Shown: positions 24,816 to 35,083 of the stretch, in pieces | Position numbering within the stretch: the first letter of the stretch is position 1 | Layout: each line of letters starts with the position of its first letter | Assembly (NCBI RefSeq): GCF_018494055.1 | Contig: NZ_JABBFQ010000003.1 | Location: 186,001-250,000, forward strand | Direction of reading: 5' to 3' | Origin: Rosenbergiella epipactidis | GTDB taxonomy: Bacteria > Pseudomonadota > Gammaproteobacteria > Enterobacterales > Enterobacteriaceae | DNA: 64,000 bases | The notes under the pieces: model-generated | Told to the model about the DNA's origin: nothing | The model's database searches: none | The model's input: only the letters and a program-made list of their open reading frames with translations | Made by a program: the position numbers and the translations under genes

Positions 24816-26342
24816 CTATTTTTCTTCGCTTAGATTTAACTGCCAGCCGGTGACCTCAGACCAATAAGCCTGTTCGCGTTCCAGATCTAATTGCACCAAG
24901 GCATTTTGGTTGAAATACTCTTTCGGGAAGATCAGGGTCCAGTGACCTTCGTCGGTATGCAGTAACAGTTTTTCTGGACGAGTCGTGGCTTGGCGCTGGT
25001 TATTCAACAAAATAGCTAAGCGTAATAGGAAAATAAGCGGTAAAAATTGCTTACGTTTAAAGGCGGTAAAACGCGGTACATCGTCGGTTTTAATGCCTTT
25101 ACGGTGAAAACGCACTAAGGTGGCCAGTAAGAGTTGCTGTTGCTGACTGAAGCCCGGCATATTCGAATGCTGTAAAATATAGGCCGAGTGGCGCTGCATG
25201 GCGCTGTGATTGATGGTCAGCCCCACCTCATGCAACATCGCAGCCCACTCCAACAACGCAGTGAGTGCCTTGTTGGCCAGCTTCGGATTCTGTTTTTCCC
25301 ATTGGCGGTGCAGTAAACGGGTCGTTTCCAGTACCTGTTTGGCTTGGTCGCGATCGACGACATAATGCTCAGCCAGGCTCAGTGCGGTGCGTTTACGAAT
25401 ATCCTGATGACGAAAACGGCCTTCCATCTCATAGAGGACACCTTCACGTAGCGCACCATCTGAATAAAGTAGCTCTTTGATTTGCAACGCATCGAAGATA
25501 CCGCTAAGGATGGCTAATCCCGGAACAAAGACCGATTTTCGGTCGTCTGACAGACCAGGTAAGTCCAGTTCATCCATATTATCGAATTGGCTGATCTTCT
25601 CCCAGAGCAGGGCGAGGCTGTCGCGGGTGATCACTTTCTCTTTTTCACCTAACGCGGCCAACACTTCACAGGCAGCCTTAATGCTGCCTGAGGCACCCAT
25701 TGCCACTTGCCATCCCGCTTGGCGGTATTGGCAGGCGAGGGTTTCTAATTTATGAACTGCCGCGAGGCGAGCACGACGGAAATTATCATGACTGATCTTA
25801 CCGCCAGGGAAGTAAAGTTTACTAAAACTCACGCACCCCATGCGGCGACTTTCGATAAGCTGCGGTTCGAAATCTTCGCCAATCACCAGTTCGGTCGATC
25901 CGCCACCGATATCGATCACTAATTTGCGACCTTTCTCGGGCTGGGTATGTTCTACGCCCATAAAGATAAGGCGTGCTTCTTCGTTACCCGAGATCACATC
26001 GATAGGGTAAGGAATCACTTCTTCAGCACGCTTAAGAAATTCTTCTGCGTTATCGACGACCCGCAAGGTGTGTGTCCCCACAATCGACACATTGGCGGGG
26101 TCAAAGCCCTGAAGACGTTCTGCAAAAAGCGCGAGCACGCTTAAGCCACGCTCAATCCCTTCTTCGGTGAGTTGATTATCGAGGGTAATCGCATCAGCGA
26201 GATGGACGCGTTGTTTTAAACGGCCAAGAACTTGAATGGCACCATCAACCACGCGTGCGATGACCATATGGAAGCTGTTCGATCCCAAATCAATGGCTGC
26301 AAATTCTTGAGGTTTTTCAGGGCTATTTTGGCTTATAGGCAT
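24816..26342 (-). CDS. ppx: Exopolyphosphatase / guanosine pentaphosphatase
   Basis: The 508-residue ASKHA-fold phosphatase removes terminal phosphates from polyphosphate. Phosphate-loop motifs are [17 protein letters not shown] near the N-terminus and [17 protein letters not shown] at about 140-155, followed by [17 protein letters not shown]. The C-terminal half carries the HD-like domain with [15 protein letters not shown]. The gene starts 3 bases after the ppk stop, the conserved enterobacterial ppk-ppx operon that sets the polyphosphate balance. Confidence 0.96.
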   Translation of the reverse strand: MPISQNSPEKPQEFAAIDLGSNSFHMVIARVVDGAIQVLGRLKQRVHLADAITLDNQLTEEGIERGLSVLALFAERLQGFDPANVSIVGTHTLRVVDNAEEFLKRAEEVIPYPIDVISGNEEARLIFMGVEHTQPEKGRKLVIDIGGGSTELVIGEDFEPQLIESRRMGCVSFSKLYFPGGKISHDNFRRARLAAVHKLETLACQYRQAGWQVAMGASGSIKAACEVLAALGEKEKVITRDSLALLWEKISQFDNMDELDLPGLSDDRKSVFVPGLAILSGIFDALQIKELLYSDGALREGVLYEMEGRFRHQDIRKRTALSLAEHYVVDRDQAKQVLETTRLLHRQWEKQNPKLANKALTALLEWAAMLHEVGLTINHSAMQRHSAYILQHSNMPGFSQQQQLLLATLVRFHRKGIKTDDVPRFTAFKRKQFLPLIFLLRLAILLNNQRQATTRPEKLLLHTDEGHWTLIFPKEYFNQNALVQLDLEREQAYWSEVTGWQLNLSEEK

Positions 26343-26345
26343 AAG

Positions 26346-28406
26346 TTAGTCGGTGTTTTCAATGGTATTAATATAGTTGTAGATGGCAATCTGCGCCCGA
26401 ACCTTACGGCGGTTACCGCGCGGACGATAGCGGTTTGTTAGCTCTTTATCAATAATTCTTGCTTTAACCGTGTCACTAAAGAGGATTGCGATGATATCTA
26501 AAATCTGCTGTTTGACCTTTGGATCGAGGATAGTCACCGCGACTTCGATACGGTTATCGATATTGCGCGTCATCCAATCTGCCGACGAAAGGAAGACCTT
26601 TGGGTCGCCATTATTCTCAAACACATACACGCGGTCGTGCTCAAGATAGCGGTCGATAATACTGTAAATATGAATGTTTTCGCTAATCCCTTCGATATTG
26701 GGGATCAGTGAGCACATGCCCCGGACTAAAAGATTAATTTTTACGCCAGCACCGGAGGCAGCATACAGCCGATCGATTAAGCCGTTATCGACGAGGTTGT
26801 TAATTTTTAAGGTAATCGCCGCCGGTAGCCCTTGTTGAGCGTGGGCGATTTCGGCATCGATCAGTCGGTAGAGCGTCTGCCGCGTATTCTGCGGTGACAC
26901 CATGAGGTATTCAAAATTGACCGGTCGATAAGGGTTTTCAATAAAGTTAAAGACCCGCCGCACTTCATTAGTAATCCGCGCATCACTGGAGAGCAAAGAG
27001 TAATCGGTATAGGTTCTTGCCGTGCGCTCATTAAAGTTACCAGTACCGATATGCGCATAGCGGATCACTTTGTCGCCTTCTCGGCGAGTAATCAGGAAAA
27101 GTTTGGCGTGGATTTTTAATCCAGGGGCAGAAAATATAACGTGAACCCCAGCTTCGGTGAGGCGTTTGGCCCAATAGATATTAGCTTCTTCATCGAAACG
27201 CGCTTGGAGTTCGACCACGACCGTGACTTTTTTGCCATTATGCGCCGCATGGATCATCGCATCCATAATGCGGGAGTCTTTAGCGACCCGATAAATATTG
27301 ATCTTAATGGCTAAGACGCTAGGGTCAAACGAGGCTTGGCGTAAAAACTCTAAAACATGCTCAAAGGTGTGATAAGGGTAATAGAGCAAAATATCCCGGT
27401 CACGGATAGCATCGAAGCCATTACGAAACGGATTAAACCCTTTATGACGAATAGGGGGGAGGGCTTTATTTTCGAGATTCGATTTTCCGACATTGGGAAA
27501 TTTTATGAAATCTTTAAAGTTATGGTAACGCCCGCCGGGAAGAATCGAGTCGAAGTTAGTGATCGAAAGCTTTTCACAGAGCAAGGAGACCATTTCTGAC
27601 GGCATATCCCGTTGATAAACAAACCGTACTGGCTCGGCAGTAAGACGCTGCTTCAGGCTGGATGACATAAGCTCCAGCAGGCTCGACTCCATTTCCGTGA
27701 CCAGATCATATTCAGCATCACGGGTCATCTTCATCGAGTAGGCATTGAGCTGGTCGTAATCGAAAAAGCCTTTAAAAATATCGTCTAAGCAGTAGCGCAT
27801 GATGTTATCTAACAGGATCATCGGCTTACGACGTCGAGGTGGCTCGGCCGGCAGATCGATAAATCGCGGCACTTTATCCGAAGGGATTTCCAATAAGGCG
27901 TATTGGCGATCTTGCTGATGAATAATTTCCACTGCGAGATAGGTGTAGTCGTCCTTTAAAAACTGGGTTAAATCGGTTTCGGCATTGAGGACGATAGGGG
28001 TGACATGCTGACGTAGCTCTTGGTTGAAATAGATCTTTAACCAATGCTGTTGATTAGCGGAGAGCTGGCGTTCATTTATCAAGAAGATTTGATTTCTTGC
28101 CATCTCTAGCAGCAGATCGTTATACAGGATATCAAACTCCTGATCGGCCACCACCACGCGCTGTTGGATTTTCTTTAACAGATGACGAGGAACATTATGG
28201 CTACCTTGTTCTTCGCCAATCAAAATGCGCCGTTTTAAATCAGCGAAACGGACTTTGTAGAATTCTTCTAAATTGCTGGAGTAGATCCCCAAAAAGCGCA
28301 TACGTTCAATAAGCGGATTGCGTTTATCGGCGGCTTCTTGCAGCACCCGCTCATTAAAGGCTAACCAACTGATTTCTTTATCTAGATACAGCTTTTCTTG
28401 ACCCAT
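26346..28406 (-). CDS. ppk: Polyphosphate kinase 1
   Basis: The protein of 686 residues from ATG 28406 begins [19 protein letters not shown], matching E. coli Ppk, with GGAG upstream. An in-frame extension upstream is not needed. It transfers the ATP gamma phosphate to polyphosphate, reversibly, and is membrane-associated. Key blocks are ALKINIYRV-type [33 protein letters not shown], the phospho-His motif [15 protein letters not shown], and the second PLD-like site [15 protein letters not shown]. First gene of the ppk-ppx operon, divergent from the lactonase gene. Confidence 0.97.
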   Translation of the reverse strand: MGQEKLYLDKEISWLAFNERVLQEAADKRNPLIERMRFLGIYSSNLEEFYKVRFADLKRRILIGEEQGSHNVPRHLLKKIQQRVVVADQEFDILYNDLLLEMARNQIFLINERQLSANQQHWLKIYFNQELRQHVTPIVLNAETDLTQFLKDDYTYLAVEIIHQQDRQYALLEIPSDKVPRFIDLPAEPPRRRKPMILLDNIMRYCLDDIFKGFFDYDQLNAYSMKMTRDAEYDLVTEMESSLLELMSSSLKQRLTAEPVRFVYQRDMPSEMVSLLCEKLSITNFDSILPGGRYHNFKDFIKFPNVGKSNLENKALPPIRHKGFNPFRNGFDAIRDRDILLYYPYHTFEHVLEFLRQASFDPSVLAIKINIYRVAKDSRIMDAMIHAAHNGKKVTVVVELQARFDEEANIYWAKRLTEAGVHVIFSAPGLKIHAKLFLITRREGDKVIRYAHIGTGNFNERTARTYTDYSLLSSDARITNEVRRVFNFIENPYRPVNFEYLMVSPQNTRQTLYRLIDAEIAHAQQGLPAAITLKINNLVDNGLIDRLYAASGAGVKINLLVRGMCSLIPNIEGISENIHIYSIIDRYLEHDRVYVFENNGDPKVFLSSADWMTRNIDNRIEVAVTILDPKVKQQILDIIAILFSDTVKARIIDKELTNRYRPRGNRRKVRAQIAIYNYINTIENTD

Positions 28407-28569
28407 CCTGACTCCGTTGGTGATAACAGAACGCAGACTGCAATTTCTCTTCACCATTATGGCGATCAATCACCGCATTTGTCTACGGATGATTAATCAG
28501 GCATTTTTATTTGCCAATTACGACGAGTTACGCCACTCTTAAGTCTTGTTTAATTGTTAGGAAATATTA

Positions 28570-29763
28570 ATGAAAAAATACCTAGGGATTACCGCAGCAC
28601 TTATTTTCAATCACGCAGCCAGCGCCGACGAAGCGCGATTATTAAACCAACAACCTGCCGTGGCTGAACAAACCTTCTTAGTCGGATCTTGGACTGGTGA
28701 GGCACAGGGCGCTCGCGTTCAAAAAGCATTTTATCCAAGCCAAGGTATCTATACCGTGCGCCTAGCGGCGAACGGCAGCATGATGCCTATCGCGTTAACC
28801 CCGGCAGAAAGCCCTTCGTGGCTGACCATCGATGCCCCACATCAGCGCGTCTATGTGGTTAACGAAGTCGATGACGGTAAGGTCAGTGCTTATCATTTAG
28901 AGAAAAATGGTGAGTTAACCTTATTGAATACCGTGGACAGCCGCGGGATGCACCCCACCCATTCTGCGTTAAGCCGCGATGGACGTTTCTTATTAGTGGC
29001 AAACTACTCCGCAAAAGATGGTCAAGCGGGCGTGAGCGCCATTCCAGTTATGAGCGATGGCCGCTTAGGCAAGACGCAACAATTCTTCCCTTATAATCAA
29101 GGCAGCAATAAAGTGGTTGGGCGTCAATCTTCTGGGCATGCGCACTCTGTGACCTTCAGTATTGATGGCCAGTATGTGTTAGCCGCGGACTTGGGCGCGG
29201 ACAAGATCCACGTCTATCACTATGACCCGAAAGCGAAAGAACCTTTTAGCCTCTTAAAGGATAAAACGATTAGCTTCCCAGAAGGCGATGGCCCACGTCA
29301 TAGCTTATTCTCTGCTGATGGAAAATATCTCTACATCACCACAGAGATGTCGGCACAGGTTAAGGTCTACTCCTTTAACCAAGGCAACACTGCGCTGCTG
29401 CAATCTGAGAAGTTGACTGACTCGACGAAACCTGACGATATGAGTGGGGCAGGATTGTCACTGTCACCAGATGGTCGTTTCTTATATGTAGGTAACCGTG
29501 GCGAGAAGAACCAGATCGTTCGTTATGCGGTAGACAAGGCGACAGGTAAGTTGTCTGCGTCGAAAACCTATTCCGCGGGTGGCGTAGAGCCGCGTGACTT
29601 TACCTTCGATGCAACGGGCCGTTATCTATTCGTGGCGAACGTTTATTCGAATAATGTGGTGGAGTTCGCACGCGATCTTGAGACCGGTGAGCTGTCACCA
29701 ACGGGGGCAACCTTACAAATCGGTACGCCAACGCATATCCGTTTTGTGAATTTAGCCAAGTAG
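28570..29763 (+). CDS. Exported lactonase-family beta-propeller protein
   Basis: The 397-residue protein starts with a signal peptide (KKYLGITAALIFNHAASA-DE). Seven-bladed propeller repeats follow, each with a pattern such as SPSWLTIDAPHQRVYVVNE, HSALSRDGRFLLVANYS, HSVTFSIDGQYVLAADLG, RHSLFSADGKYLYITTE, LSLSPDGRFLYVGNRG and FTFDATGRYLFVANV. This is the lactonase/YkgB (PF10282) family to which cytoplasmic 6-phosphogluconolactonase Pgl belongs. Export argues against a role on phosphorylated sugars and for a periplasmic sugar-lactone or unknown substrate. It is monocistronic, divergent from ppk and followed by a terminator. Confidence 0.82.
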   Translation: MKKYLGITAALIFNHAASADEARLLNQQPAVAEQTFLVGSWTGEAQGARVQKAFYPSQGIYTVRLAANGSMMPIALTPAESPSWLTIDAPHQRVYVVNEVDDGKVSAYHLEKNGELTLLNTVDSRGMHPTHSALSRDGRFLLVANYSAKDGQAGVSAIPVMSDGRLGKTQQFFPYNQGSNKVVGRQSSGHAHSVTFSIDGQYVLAADLGADKIHVYHYDPKAKEPFSLLKDKTISFPEGDGPRHSLFSADGKYLYITTEMSAQVKVYSFNQGNTALLQSEKLTDSTKPDDMSGAGLSLSPDGRFLYVGNRGEKNQIVRYAVDKATGKLSASKTYSAGGVEPRDFTFDATGRYLFVANVYSNNVVEFARDLETGELSPTGATLQIGTPTHIRFVNLAK

Positions 29764-29820
29764 CCGTTAACGGCATAGCTGAATCAATTACCTGCGTAAG
29801 GTGGGTGATTTTTTATTAAG

Positions 29821-29852
29821 ACTGAGTGCTGTTTTTGGGGCTCAGTTTTTTT
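29821..29852 (+). terminator. Terminator after the lactonase gene
   Basis: ACTGAG pairs with CTCAGT around a 14-base loop and is followed by a run of seven T on the plus strand, 58 bases past the stop. Confidence 0.65.
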
Positions 29853-29872
29853 AAGCTTAGTCATAACGTTCT

Positions 29873-29910
29873 AAAAAAACACCCCAATCTGACTTCTCAG
29901 TATAGGGGTG
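29873..29910 (-). terminator. Terminator of purMN
   Basis: On the minus strand CACCCC pairs with GGGGTG, enclosing a smaller CTGA/TCAG hairpin, and is followed by a run of seven T, 35 bases beyond the purN stop. Confidence 0.7.
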
Positions 29911-29944
29911 CAGTGAGATCAAGATGATTGCCTTAGGCATCGAC

Positions 29945-30589
29945 TTAATTGGGAGTCGCATTCGCTCCCGAAACACCTAGCGGTTCACCATCAAACCAAG
30001 CTTGGTCATCTCTTAAGTTCACGCGTCCCTCAACCCACCACTGAATAACCTGCGGATAGATCAGGTGCTCTTGGCTCAACAAACGGGTGGCGAGATCCTG
30101 TTCAGTGTCGCTAGGCAGCACAGGGATGGATGCTTGTAGAATCACCGGCCCGCCATCGAGTTGTTCAGTGACGAAATGAACACTGGCCCCATGGTGGCTA
30201 TCACCGTTCTCTATCGCCCGTCGATGCGTATGCAAGCCAGGGTATTTAGGGAGTAATGAGGGATGGATATTGAGCAGTCGGCCTCGATAGTGCGTGACAA
30301 ACGGTGCACTTAAGATACGCATATACCCTGCAAGTACCACTAAGTCCGGCTGATAACTATCGATCTGTTGCAGTAAGGCTTGGTCGAAAGCGTCACGATC
30401 CGCATAGTCAGCGATAGCGAGGCTTGCTGTAGCGATACCGGCCTGCTGCGCGCGCTGTAAGCCATAAGCCTCGGCCTTATTACTCAATACCGCGACAATC
30501 TCAGCTTTGAGCCTGCCGAGTTGGCAGGCATCAATAATGGCTTGCAAGTTGGAGCCTGATCCGGAGATCAGGACAACAATTCGTTTCAT
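29945..30589 (-). CDS. purN: Phosphoribosylglycinamide formyltransferase 1
   Basis: The 214-residue enzyme transfers a formyl group from 10-formyl-THF to GAR, the third step of IMP synthesis. Motifs are [17 protein letters not shown] at the N-terminus, [13 protein letters not shown] and the catalytic stretch [14 protein letters not shown] with Asn and His, followed by [17 protein letters not shown] containing the catalytic Asp. It overlaps the purM stop by 4 bases (ATGA), the usual purMN coupling. Confidence 0.96.
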   Translation of the reverse strand: MKRIVVLISGSGSNLQAIIDACQLGRLKAEIVAVLSNKAEAYGLQRAQQAGIATASLAIADYADRDAFDQALLQQIDSYQPDLVVLAGYMRILSAPFVTHYRGRLLNIHPSLLPKYPGLHTHRRAIENGDSHHGASVHFVTEQLDGGPVILQASIPVLPSDTEQDLATRLLSQEHLIYPQVIQWWVEGRVNLRDDQAWFDGEPLGVSGANATPN

Positions 30590-31623
30590 GCAATAACGAC
30601 CTGCTCAGTTTCGCCGCCTTCGGTGATATGGCCAATCTTCCAGGCGTTCTCACCGAGTTCTTGTAGGTAAGCGATAGCTGCCTCGGCTTCTGCCGCAGGA
30701 AGGGCAATGATCATGCCGACGCCGCAGTTAAAGGTACGGTACATTTCGTGACGGCTCACATTGCCTGCTTTTTGTAACCATTCAAAAACGGCCGGCCATT
30801 GCCAGCTGCTTTCATCAATGACGGCTTGCGTATTTTCAGGCAGCACGCGAGGAATATTTTCCCAGAAGCCGCCACCGGTTAGGTGAGCGATAGCATGGAT
30901 ATCGAATTTTTCGATCAGCGCGAGGGTATTTTTAACGTAAATACGTGTCGGCGCTAAAAGATGATCGGCTAAGGATTGACCGTTCAGTTGCTCGGTGAGG
31001 GGATCGGTCTTGCTCACTTCCAGAATTTTTCTTACCAGTGAGTAGCCATTAGAGTGTGGACCACTTGACCCAAGAGCGATTAATGCATCGCCCGCACCCA
31101 CTTTAGTGCCATCGATGATTTCAGATTTCTCAACGACTCCGACACAAAATCCAGCTACGTCGTAATCATCACCGTGATACATTCCTGGCATTTCAGCGGT
31201 TTCTCCGCCAACCAGTGCGCAGCCTGATTGTTGGCACCCTTCAGCAATACCGGTGATAACTGACGCGGCAGTCTCGACATCGAGTTTTCCGGTAGCATAG
31301 TAATCTAAGAAAAAGAGCGGTTCGGCTCCTTGTACCACCAGATCGTTGACGCACATCGCGACCAGATCAATACCGATAGTATCGTGACGGCCTAAGTCCA
31401 TCGCTAAGCGTAGTTTGGTTCCCACGCCATCCGTTCCAGAGACTAATACCGGTTCGCGGTACTTGGTTGGCAATGAACACAGCGCACCAAATCCGCCTAA
31501 TCCGCCCATGACTTCAGGACGGCGAGTCTTTTTCACAACACCTTTAATTCGATCGACCAGTGCATTTCCAGCATCAATATCAACACCGGCGTCTTTATAA
31601 CTAAGAGTGGTTTTATCGGTCAC
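30586..31623 (-). CDS. purM: Phosphoribosylformylglycinamidine cyclo-ligase (AIR synthetase)
   Basis: The 345-residue enzyme closes FGAM to AIR using ATP. Hallmarks are [72 protein letters not shown] and [14 protein letters not shown]. It is transcribed with purN. A perfect PurR operator lies 64 bases upstream. Confidence 0.97.
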   Translation of the reverse strand: MTDKTTLSYKDAGVDIDAGNALVDRIKGVVKKTRRPEVMGGLGGFGALCSLPTKYREPVLVSGTDGVGTKLRLAMDLGRHDTIGIDLVAMCVNDLVVQGAEPLFFLDYYATGKLDVETAASVITGIAEGCQQSGCALVGGETAEMPGMYHGDDYDVAGFCVGVVEKSEIIDGTKVGAGDALIALGSSGPHSNGYSLVRKILEVSKTDPLTEQLNGQSLADHLLAPTRIYVKNTLALIEKFDIHAIAHLTGGGFWENIPRVLPENTQAVIDESSWQWPAVFEWLQKAGNVSRHEMYRTFNCGVGMIIALPAAEAEAAIAYLQELGENAWKIGHITEGGETEQVVIA

Positions 31624-31686
31624 TGCAGAATCCCCACGCGATTTGCGGTTGGTAGTAAAATGAGAGCGGGGCTATTCTAACAGTCG

Positions 31687-31702
31687 TCGCAAACGTTTGC
31701 GA
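31687..31702. promoter_or_regulatory. PurR operator upstream of purM
   Basis: TCGCAAACGTTTGCGA is a perfect 16-base palindrome and matches the PurR consensus ACGCAAACGTTTGCGT at all but the outermost bases. It lies in front of purM, with a possible -10 TAGAAT between operator and gene. Purine-dependent repression of purMN is expected. Confidence 0.88.
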
Positions 31703-31807
31703 GCCTCAGTTTCGCCGGAAGTGTAAGAAGCAGACAAGATAAGAATCTCCTCTCAGCGAAACCGGCTATTTTTCGCCGTAAGCATACCGCCCAGGGCTTA
31801 AAAGCGG

Positions 31808-31828
31808 TATAATTCGACGATTTTTTTG
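31808..31828 (+). promoter_or_regulatory. upp promoter with UTP-sensing initiation region
   Basis: A perfect -10 TATAAT at 31808-31813 is followed five bases later by GATTTTTTTG at 31819-31828. E. coli upp has the same layout with a run of T after GA. There, start-site selection and slippage (reiterative U addition) reduce expression when UTP is high. No good -35 is seen. The mechanism here is inferred from that close match. Confidence 0.7.
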
Positions 31829-31859
31829 CAGTATATTTTTTTTAGCTCGGGGAGAAAAG

Positions 31860-32486
31860 ATGAAAATCGTTGAAGTAAAACACCCACTGGTAAGACATAA
31901 ACTCGGATTAATGCGCGAGAATGAGATCAGCACTAAGCGTTTTCGCGAGTTGGCTTCTGAAGTCGGCAGCTTATTAACCTACGAAGCGACCGCCACCCTT
32001 GAAACGGAAGTGGTGACGGTTGATGGCTGGAATGGCCCCGTCGAGATCGAGCAAATTAAAGGGAAAAAGATTACCGTTGTCCCTATTCTGCGTGCCGGAC
32101 TGGGCATGATGGAAGGGGTCTTAGAGCATGTTCCGAGCGCAAGGATCAGTGTGGTTGGCGTATACCGTGACGAGAAAACCCTTGAGCCAGTGCCTTACTT
32201 TCAAAAACTTGCCTCTAATATGGATGAACGGATGGCATTAGTCGTCGATCCAATGCTGGCGACAGGCGGCTCGATGATTGCGACGATCGATTTACTGAAG
32301 CAGTCTGGTTGCCAAGCGATCAAAGTCTTGGTTCTTGTGGCAGCACCGGAAGGGATTGCTGCGTTGGAAGCGGCCCATCCCGATGTGGAGCTGTATACAG
32401 CGTCTATCGACCAAGGTCTTGATGCGCACGGCTACATCATTCCAGGATTGGGTGATGCAGGCGATAAAATTTTTGGTACTAAATAA
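31860..32486 (+). CDS. upp: Uracil phosphoribosyltransferase
   Basis: The 208-residue enzyme makes UMP from uracil and PRPP. The sequence opens [19 protein letters not shown], has [10 protein letters not shown], and the PRPP loop [17 protein letters not shown] at about residues 127-143. The C-terminus carries [28 protein letters not shown], split across the flexible uracil-binding end. The ribosome site GGGGAG is strong. It is transcribed towards the uracil permease, with a terminator between them. Confidence 0.98.
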   Translation: MKIVEVKHPLVRHKLGLMRENEISTKRFRELASEVGSLLTYEATATLETEVVTVDGWNGPVEIEQIKGKKITVVPILRAGLGMMEGVLEHVPSARISVVGVYRDEKTLEPVPYFQKLASNMDERMALVVDPMLATGGSMIATIDLLKQSGCQAIKVLVLVAAPEGIAALEAAHPDVELYTASIDQGLDAHGYIIPGLGDAGDKIFGTK

Positions 32487-32504
32487 GCGCACTATTCTTT
32501 AATG

Positions 32505-32527
32505 CCGACCCAATGGTCGGTTTTTTT
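32505..32527 (+). terminator. Intrinsic terminator/attenuator between upp and uraA
   Basis: CCGACC pairs with GGTCGG around CAAT, followed by seven T. It stands 18 bases past the upp stop and 22 bases before the uraA start, so read-through sets uraA expression unless uraA has its own promoter. Confidence 0.8.
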
Positions 32528-32549
32528 ATGTCTTTTTCAGGGAGTTACT

Positions 32550-33812
32550 ATGCGTCGTCGTACTATTGAAGTCGATGAGCGTTTGCCGCTGCACCAAACG
32601 CTTCCTCTAAGCCTACAGCATCTTTTTGCGATGTTTGGATCGACCGTGCTGGTGCCGGTATTATTTCATGTTAACCCAGCAACAATTTTGCTATTTAATG
32701 GAATCGGCACACTGCTCTATCTTTTTATCTGTAAGGGGAAAATCCCCGCCTATCTGGGCTCGAGTTTCGCCTTTATCTCACCCGTACTCTTACTGCTTCC
32801 ACAAGGTTATGAGGTGGCGCTAGGGGGCTTTATCGCCTGTGGTGCATTATTCTGCTTAGTCGGTCTGATTGTTAAGTTCGCGGGCACGCGCTGGTTAGAC
32901 GTTTTATTCCCACCTGCGGCCATGGGGGCGATTATTGCCGTGATCGGTCTTGAGTTAGCCGGTGTTGCGGCGAAAATGGCCGGATTAGTGACCGAAGCGG
33001 GGGCAGTGAGTGATAGCCATACTCTTATCGTCTCGATGATTACCTTAGGGGTTACGGTATTTGGTGCCGTACTGTTCCGAGGCTTTCTGGCCATTATCCC
33101 TATTTTGATTGGGGTGGTAGCCGGTTATGCCGTCGCGGCCAGTCTAGGTATGGTTGATTGGCAGCCGGTTGAACATGCGGCATGGTTTGCCTTACCGACC
33201 TTTTATCAGCCGCGTTTTGAGTGGGTCGCTATCCTCACCATACTGCCTGCCGCGCTGGTGGTGATTGCCGAACATGTCGGCCATCTGGTGGTCACGGCGA
33301 ATATCGTTAAACGGGATCTGATCCGGGACCCCGGCCTACACCGTTCCATGCTAGCGAACGGCCTGTCAACGCTCTTTTCCGGTTTCTTCGGTTCAACCCC
33401 GAACACCACTTACGGTGAAAATATCGGTGTGATGGCGATTACCCGAGTTTATAGTACCTGGGTGATCGGCGGGGCAGCGATCATGGCGATTGCGCTATCT
33501 TGTGTCGGTAAGCTGGCGGCGATTATTCAAGCCATTCCTGTTCCAGTAATGGGCGGTGTTTCACTACTGCTGTATGGGGTGATTGGTGCCTCCGGCATCC
33601 GGGTATTGATTGATGCGAAAGTCGACTACAGTAAAGCTAAAAACCTCATCCTTACTGCAATTATTCTTATTGTCGGGGTGAGTGGTGCCTCGATTCATAT
33701 CGGTGCAGCCGAACTGAAAGGCATGGCCTTAGCAACGATCGTCGGTATCGTATTAAGCCTGATTTTCTATCTTATCGAACGCTGGTTACCTGAAGCAGCG
33801 GTGGAAGAGTAG
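32550..33812 (+). CDS. uraA: Uracil:proton symporter
   Basis: The 420-residue NCS2/NAT-family permease has 14 predicted helices. It starts at ATG 32550 (ribosome site AGGGAG); an in-frame ATG at 32502 falls inside the terminator and is rejected. The text follows E. coli UraA closely: PLSLQHLFAMFGSTVLVPVLF, GKIPAYLGSSFAFISPV, then the substrate helix LPAALVVIAEHVGHLVVTAN with Glu and the second site GSTPNTTYGENIGVMAITR. It brings uracil in for Upp. Confidence 0.96.
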   Translation: MRRRTIEVDERLPLHQTLPLSLQHLFAMFGSTVLVPVLFHVNPATILLFNGIGTLLYLFICKGKIPAYLGSSFAFISPVLLLLPQGYEVALGGFIACGALFCLVGLIVKFAGTRWLDVLFPPAAMGAIIAVIGLELAGVAAKMAGLVTEAGAVSDSHTLIVSMITLGVTVFGAVLFRGFLAIIPILIGVVAGYAVAASLGMVDWQPVEHAAWFALPTFYQPRFEWVAILTILPAALVVIAEHVGHLVVTANIVKRDLIRDPGLHRSMLANGLSTLFSGFFGSTPNTTYGENIGVMAITRVYSTWVIGGAAIMAIALSCVGKLAAIIQAIPVPVMGGVSLLLYGVIGASGIRVLIDAKVDYSKAKNLILTAIILIVGVSGASIHIGAAELKGMALATIVGIVLSLIFYLIERWLPEAAVEE

Positions 33813-33819
33813 TGAAACA

Positions 33820-33842
33820 GGGGGAGGTGAGTGGCCTCCCCC
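33820..33842. terminator. Hairpin after uraA
   Basis: GGGGGAGG pairs with CCTCCCCC around seven bases, 8 bases after the uraA stop. There is no T run after it, so it may act as a 3' stabiliser or a factor-dependent end. Confidence 0.45.
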
Positions 33843-33943
33843 ATGTAGCCTAAGATCGAACAGTGATCTCGGCCATTCAACACTTGCCAAAATCTATGCT
33901 AAACTGGCTGGGATTTTAACTGGCTCCCATTATTGAGGTTATT

Positions 33944-34645
33944 CTGAACACGCCAGCACAACTCTCTTTACCACTCTATCTACCTGATGATGAAACCTTT
34001 TCCAGTTTTTGGCCCGGGTCAAATTCCGCATTACTTGCGTCGATGACAACGGTACTGAATCAGCCTCAGGGGGGATACATCTACTTCTGGTCGCGAGAGG
34101 GGGCAGGGCGCAGTCATTTAATGCATGCCGCCTGCAGTGAGTTATCGGCGCGTGAGCAGGCTGTCGGATACGTTCCACTGGATAAACGGACGTGGTTCTC
34201 GCCTGAAGTGCTGGAGGGGATGGAGCAACTCGCCTTGGTGTGTATTGATAATATTCACTGTATAGCTGGGGATGAGGAGTGGGAGATGGCGATCTTTAAT
34301 CTCTATAACCGTATTCTTGAGGTGGGTAAAACGCGGCTACTGATTAGCGGTAATGCGCCGCCTCGGCAACTTGATCTACAACTGCCCGATTTGGCTTCCC
34401 GCCTAGATTGGGGACAGATCTACTGGTTACAACCGCTTAATGACGATGAAAAAGTCCTCGCCCTGCAAAAGCGTGCTGGGATCCGTGGTTTTGAGCTTCC
34501 GGAAGATGTTGGACGATTTCTTATTAAACGCCTTGATCGTGAAATGCGAACGCTGTTTGAAACCCTTGATCAACTCGATCGCGCTTCCATCCGTCTGCAA
34601 CGTAAATTAACGATTCCCTTTGTGAAAGAGGCGCTCGGACTTTAG
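33944..34645 (+). CDS. hda: DnaA regulatory inactivator Hda, with a CTG start
   Basis: The 233-residue protein starts at CTG 33944 with the ribosome site TGAGG 6 bases upstream. The first ATG in frame (34043) would remove 33 residues, including the sliding-clamp-binding motif QLSLPL at residues 6-11, which Hda needs to work with DnaN. E. coli hda is also reported to start at CTG and is 233 residues long. The rest is the DnaA-like AAA+ domain: [16 protein letters not shown] (a Walker A variant), [13 protein letters not shown] and [14 protein letters not shown]. With clamp-DNA it stimulates hydrolysis of DnaA-bound ATP and prevents over-initiation. It follows uraA after 131 bases, and a separate promoter is likely. 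Confidence 0.95.
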   Translation: MNTPAQLSLPLYLPDDETFSSFWPGSNSALLASMTTVLNQPQGGYIYFWSREGAGRSHLMHAACSELSAREQAVGYVPLDKRTWFSPEVLEGMEQLALVCIDNIHCIAGDEEWEMAIFNLYNRILEVGKTRLLISGNAPPRQLDLQLPDLASRLDWGQIYWLQPLNDDEKVLALQKRAGIRGFELPEDVGRFLIKRLDREMRTLFETLDQLDRASIRLQRKLTIPFVKEALGL

Positions 34646-35083
34646 GCGGCAAAGCATATATACAAACTCTGACGTGTTATCGTTTATCAGTATTCAACCT
34701 ACAGGATGGCAGAAAAGGCTCCTTAGAAAGGGAATCTTTATGATGATCCTGTAATTACCGAGAGTTTCACTTTTCCCCTACAATAACGATCCTTGCGCCG
34801 CTTGTATTGAGCTTAATAAATATTCGTACTAAAAATTCTACCTTTTTTAATAATCGAAAGAAGTATAATTTAGAAACTGGCCATCTATAAATAAATATAA
34901 AGGTATTAATTAATTTTCTAATTTATTTTCCATCACTCAATTAATAGTTAATCTGAGTTTTTTAAGAATATTTCTGGGCGTTGGTGTTAATTCCATAATG
35001 ATAAGATTTGAGAGGTTGGTGCTTGGTTTAGGTTATTAATTAGAATAGTATTCCTTATCTCCCTAATGGAGAAGGAATTCTTT
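34646..35083. other. AT-rich gene-less stretch after hda
   Basis: Composition becomes strongly AT-rich from about 34800, with many T/A runs. No gene, RNA gene or clear repeat is visible. It probably holds the promoter for the orphan gene at 35084, with ribosome site GAAGGA just before that start. In E. coli this position carries yfgD (arsC-like), which is missing here. Confidence 0.5.

Noticed and set aside
32502-32549. Longer uraA start at ATG 32502
   Set aside because: It lies at the base of the upp terminator hairpin and has no ribosome site. The family N-terminus begins at ATG 32550.
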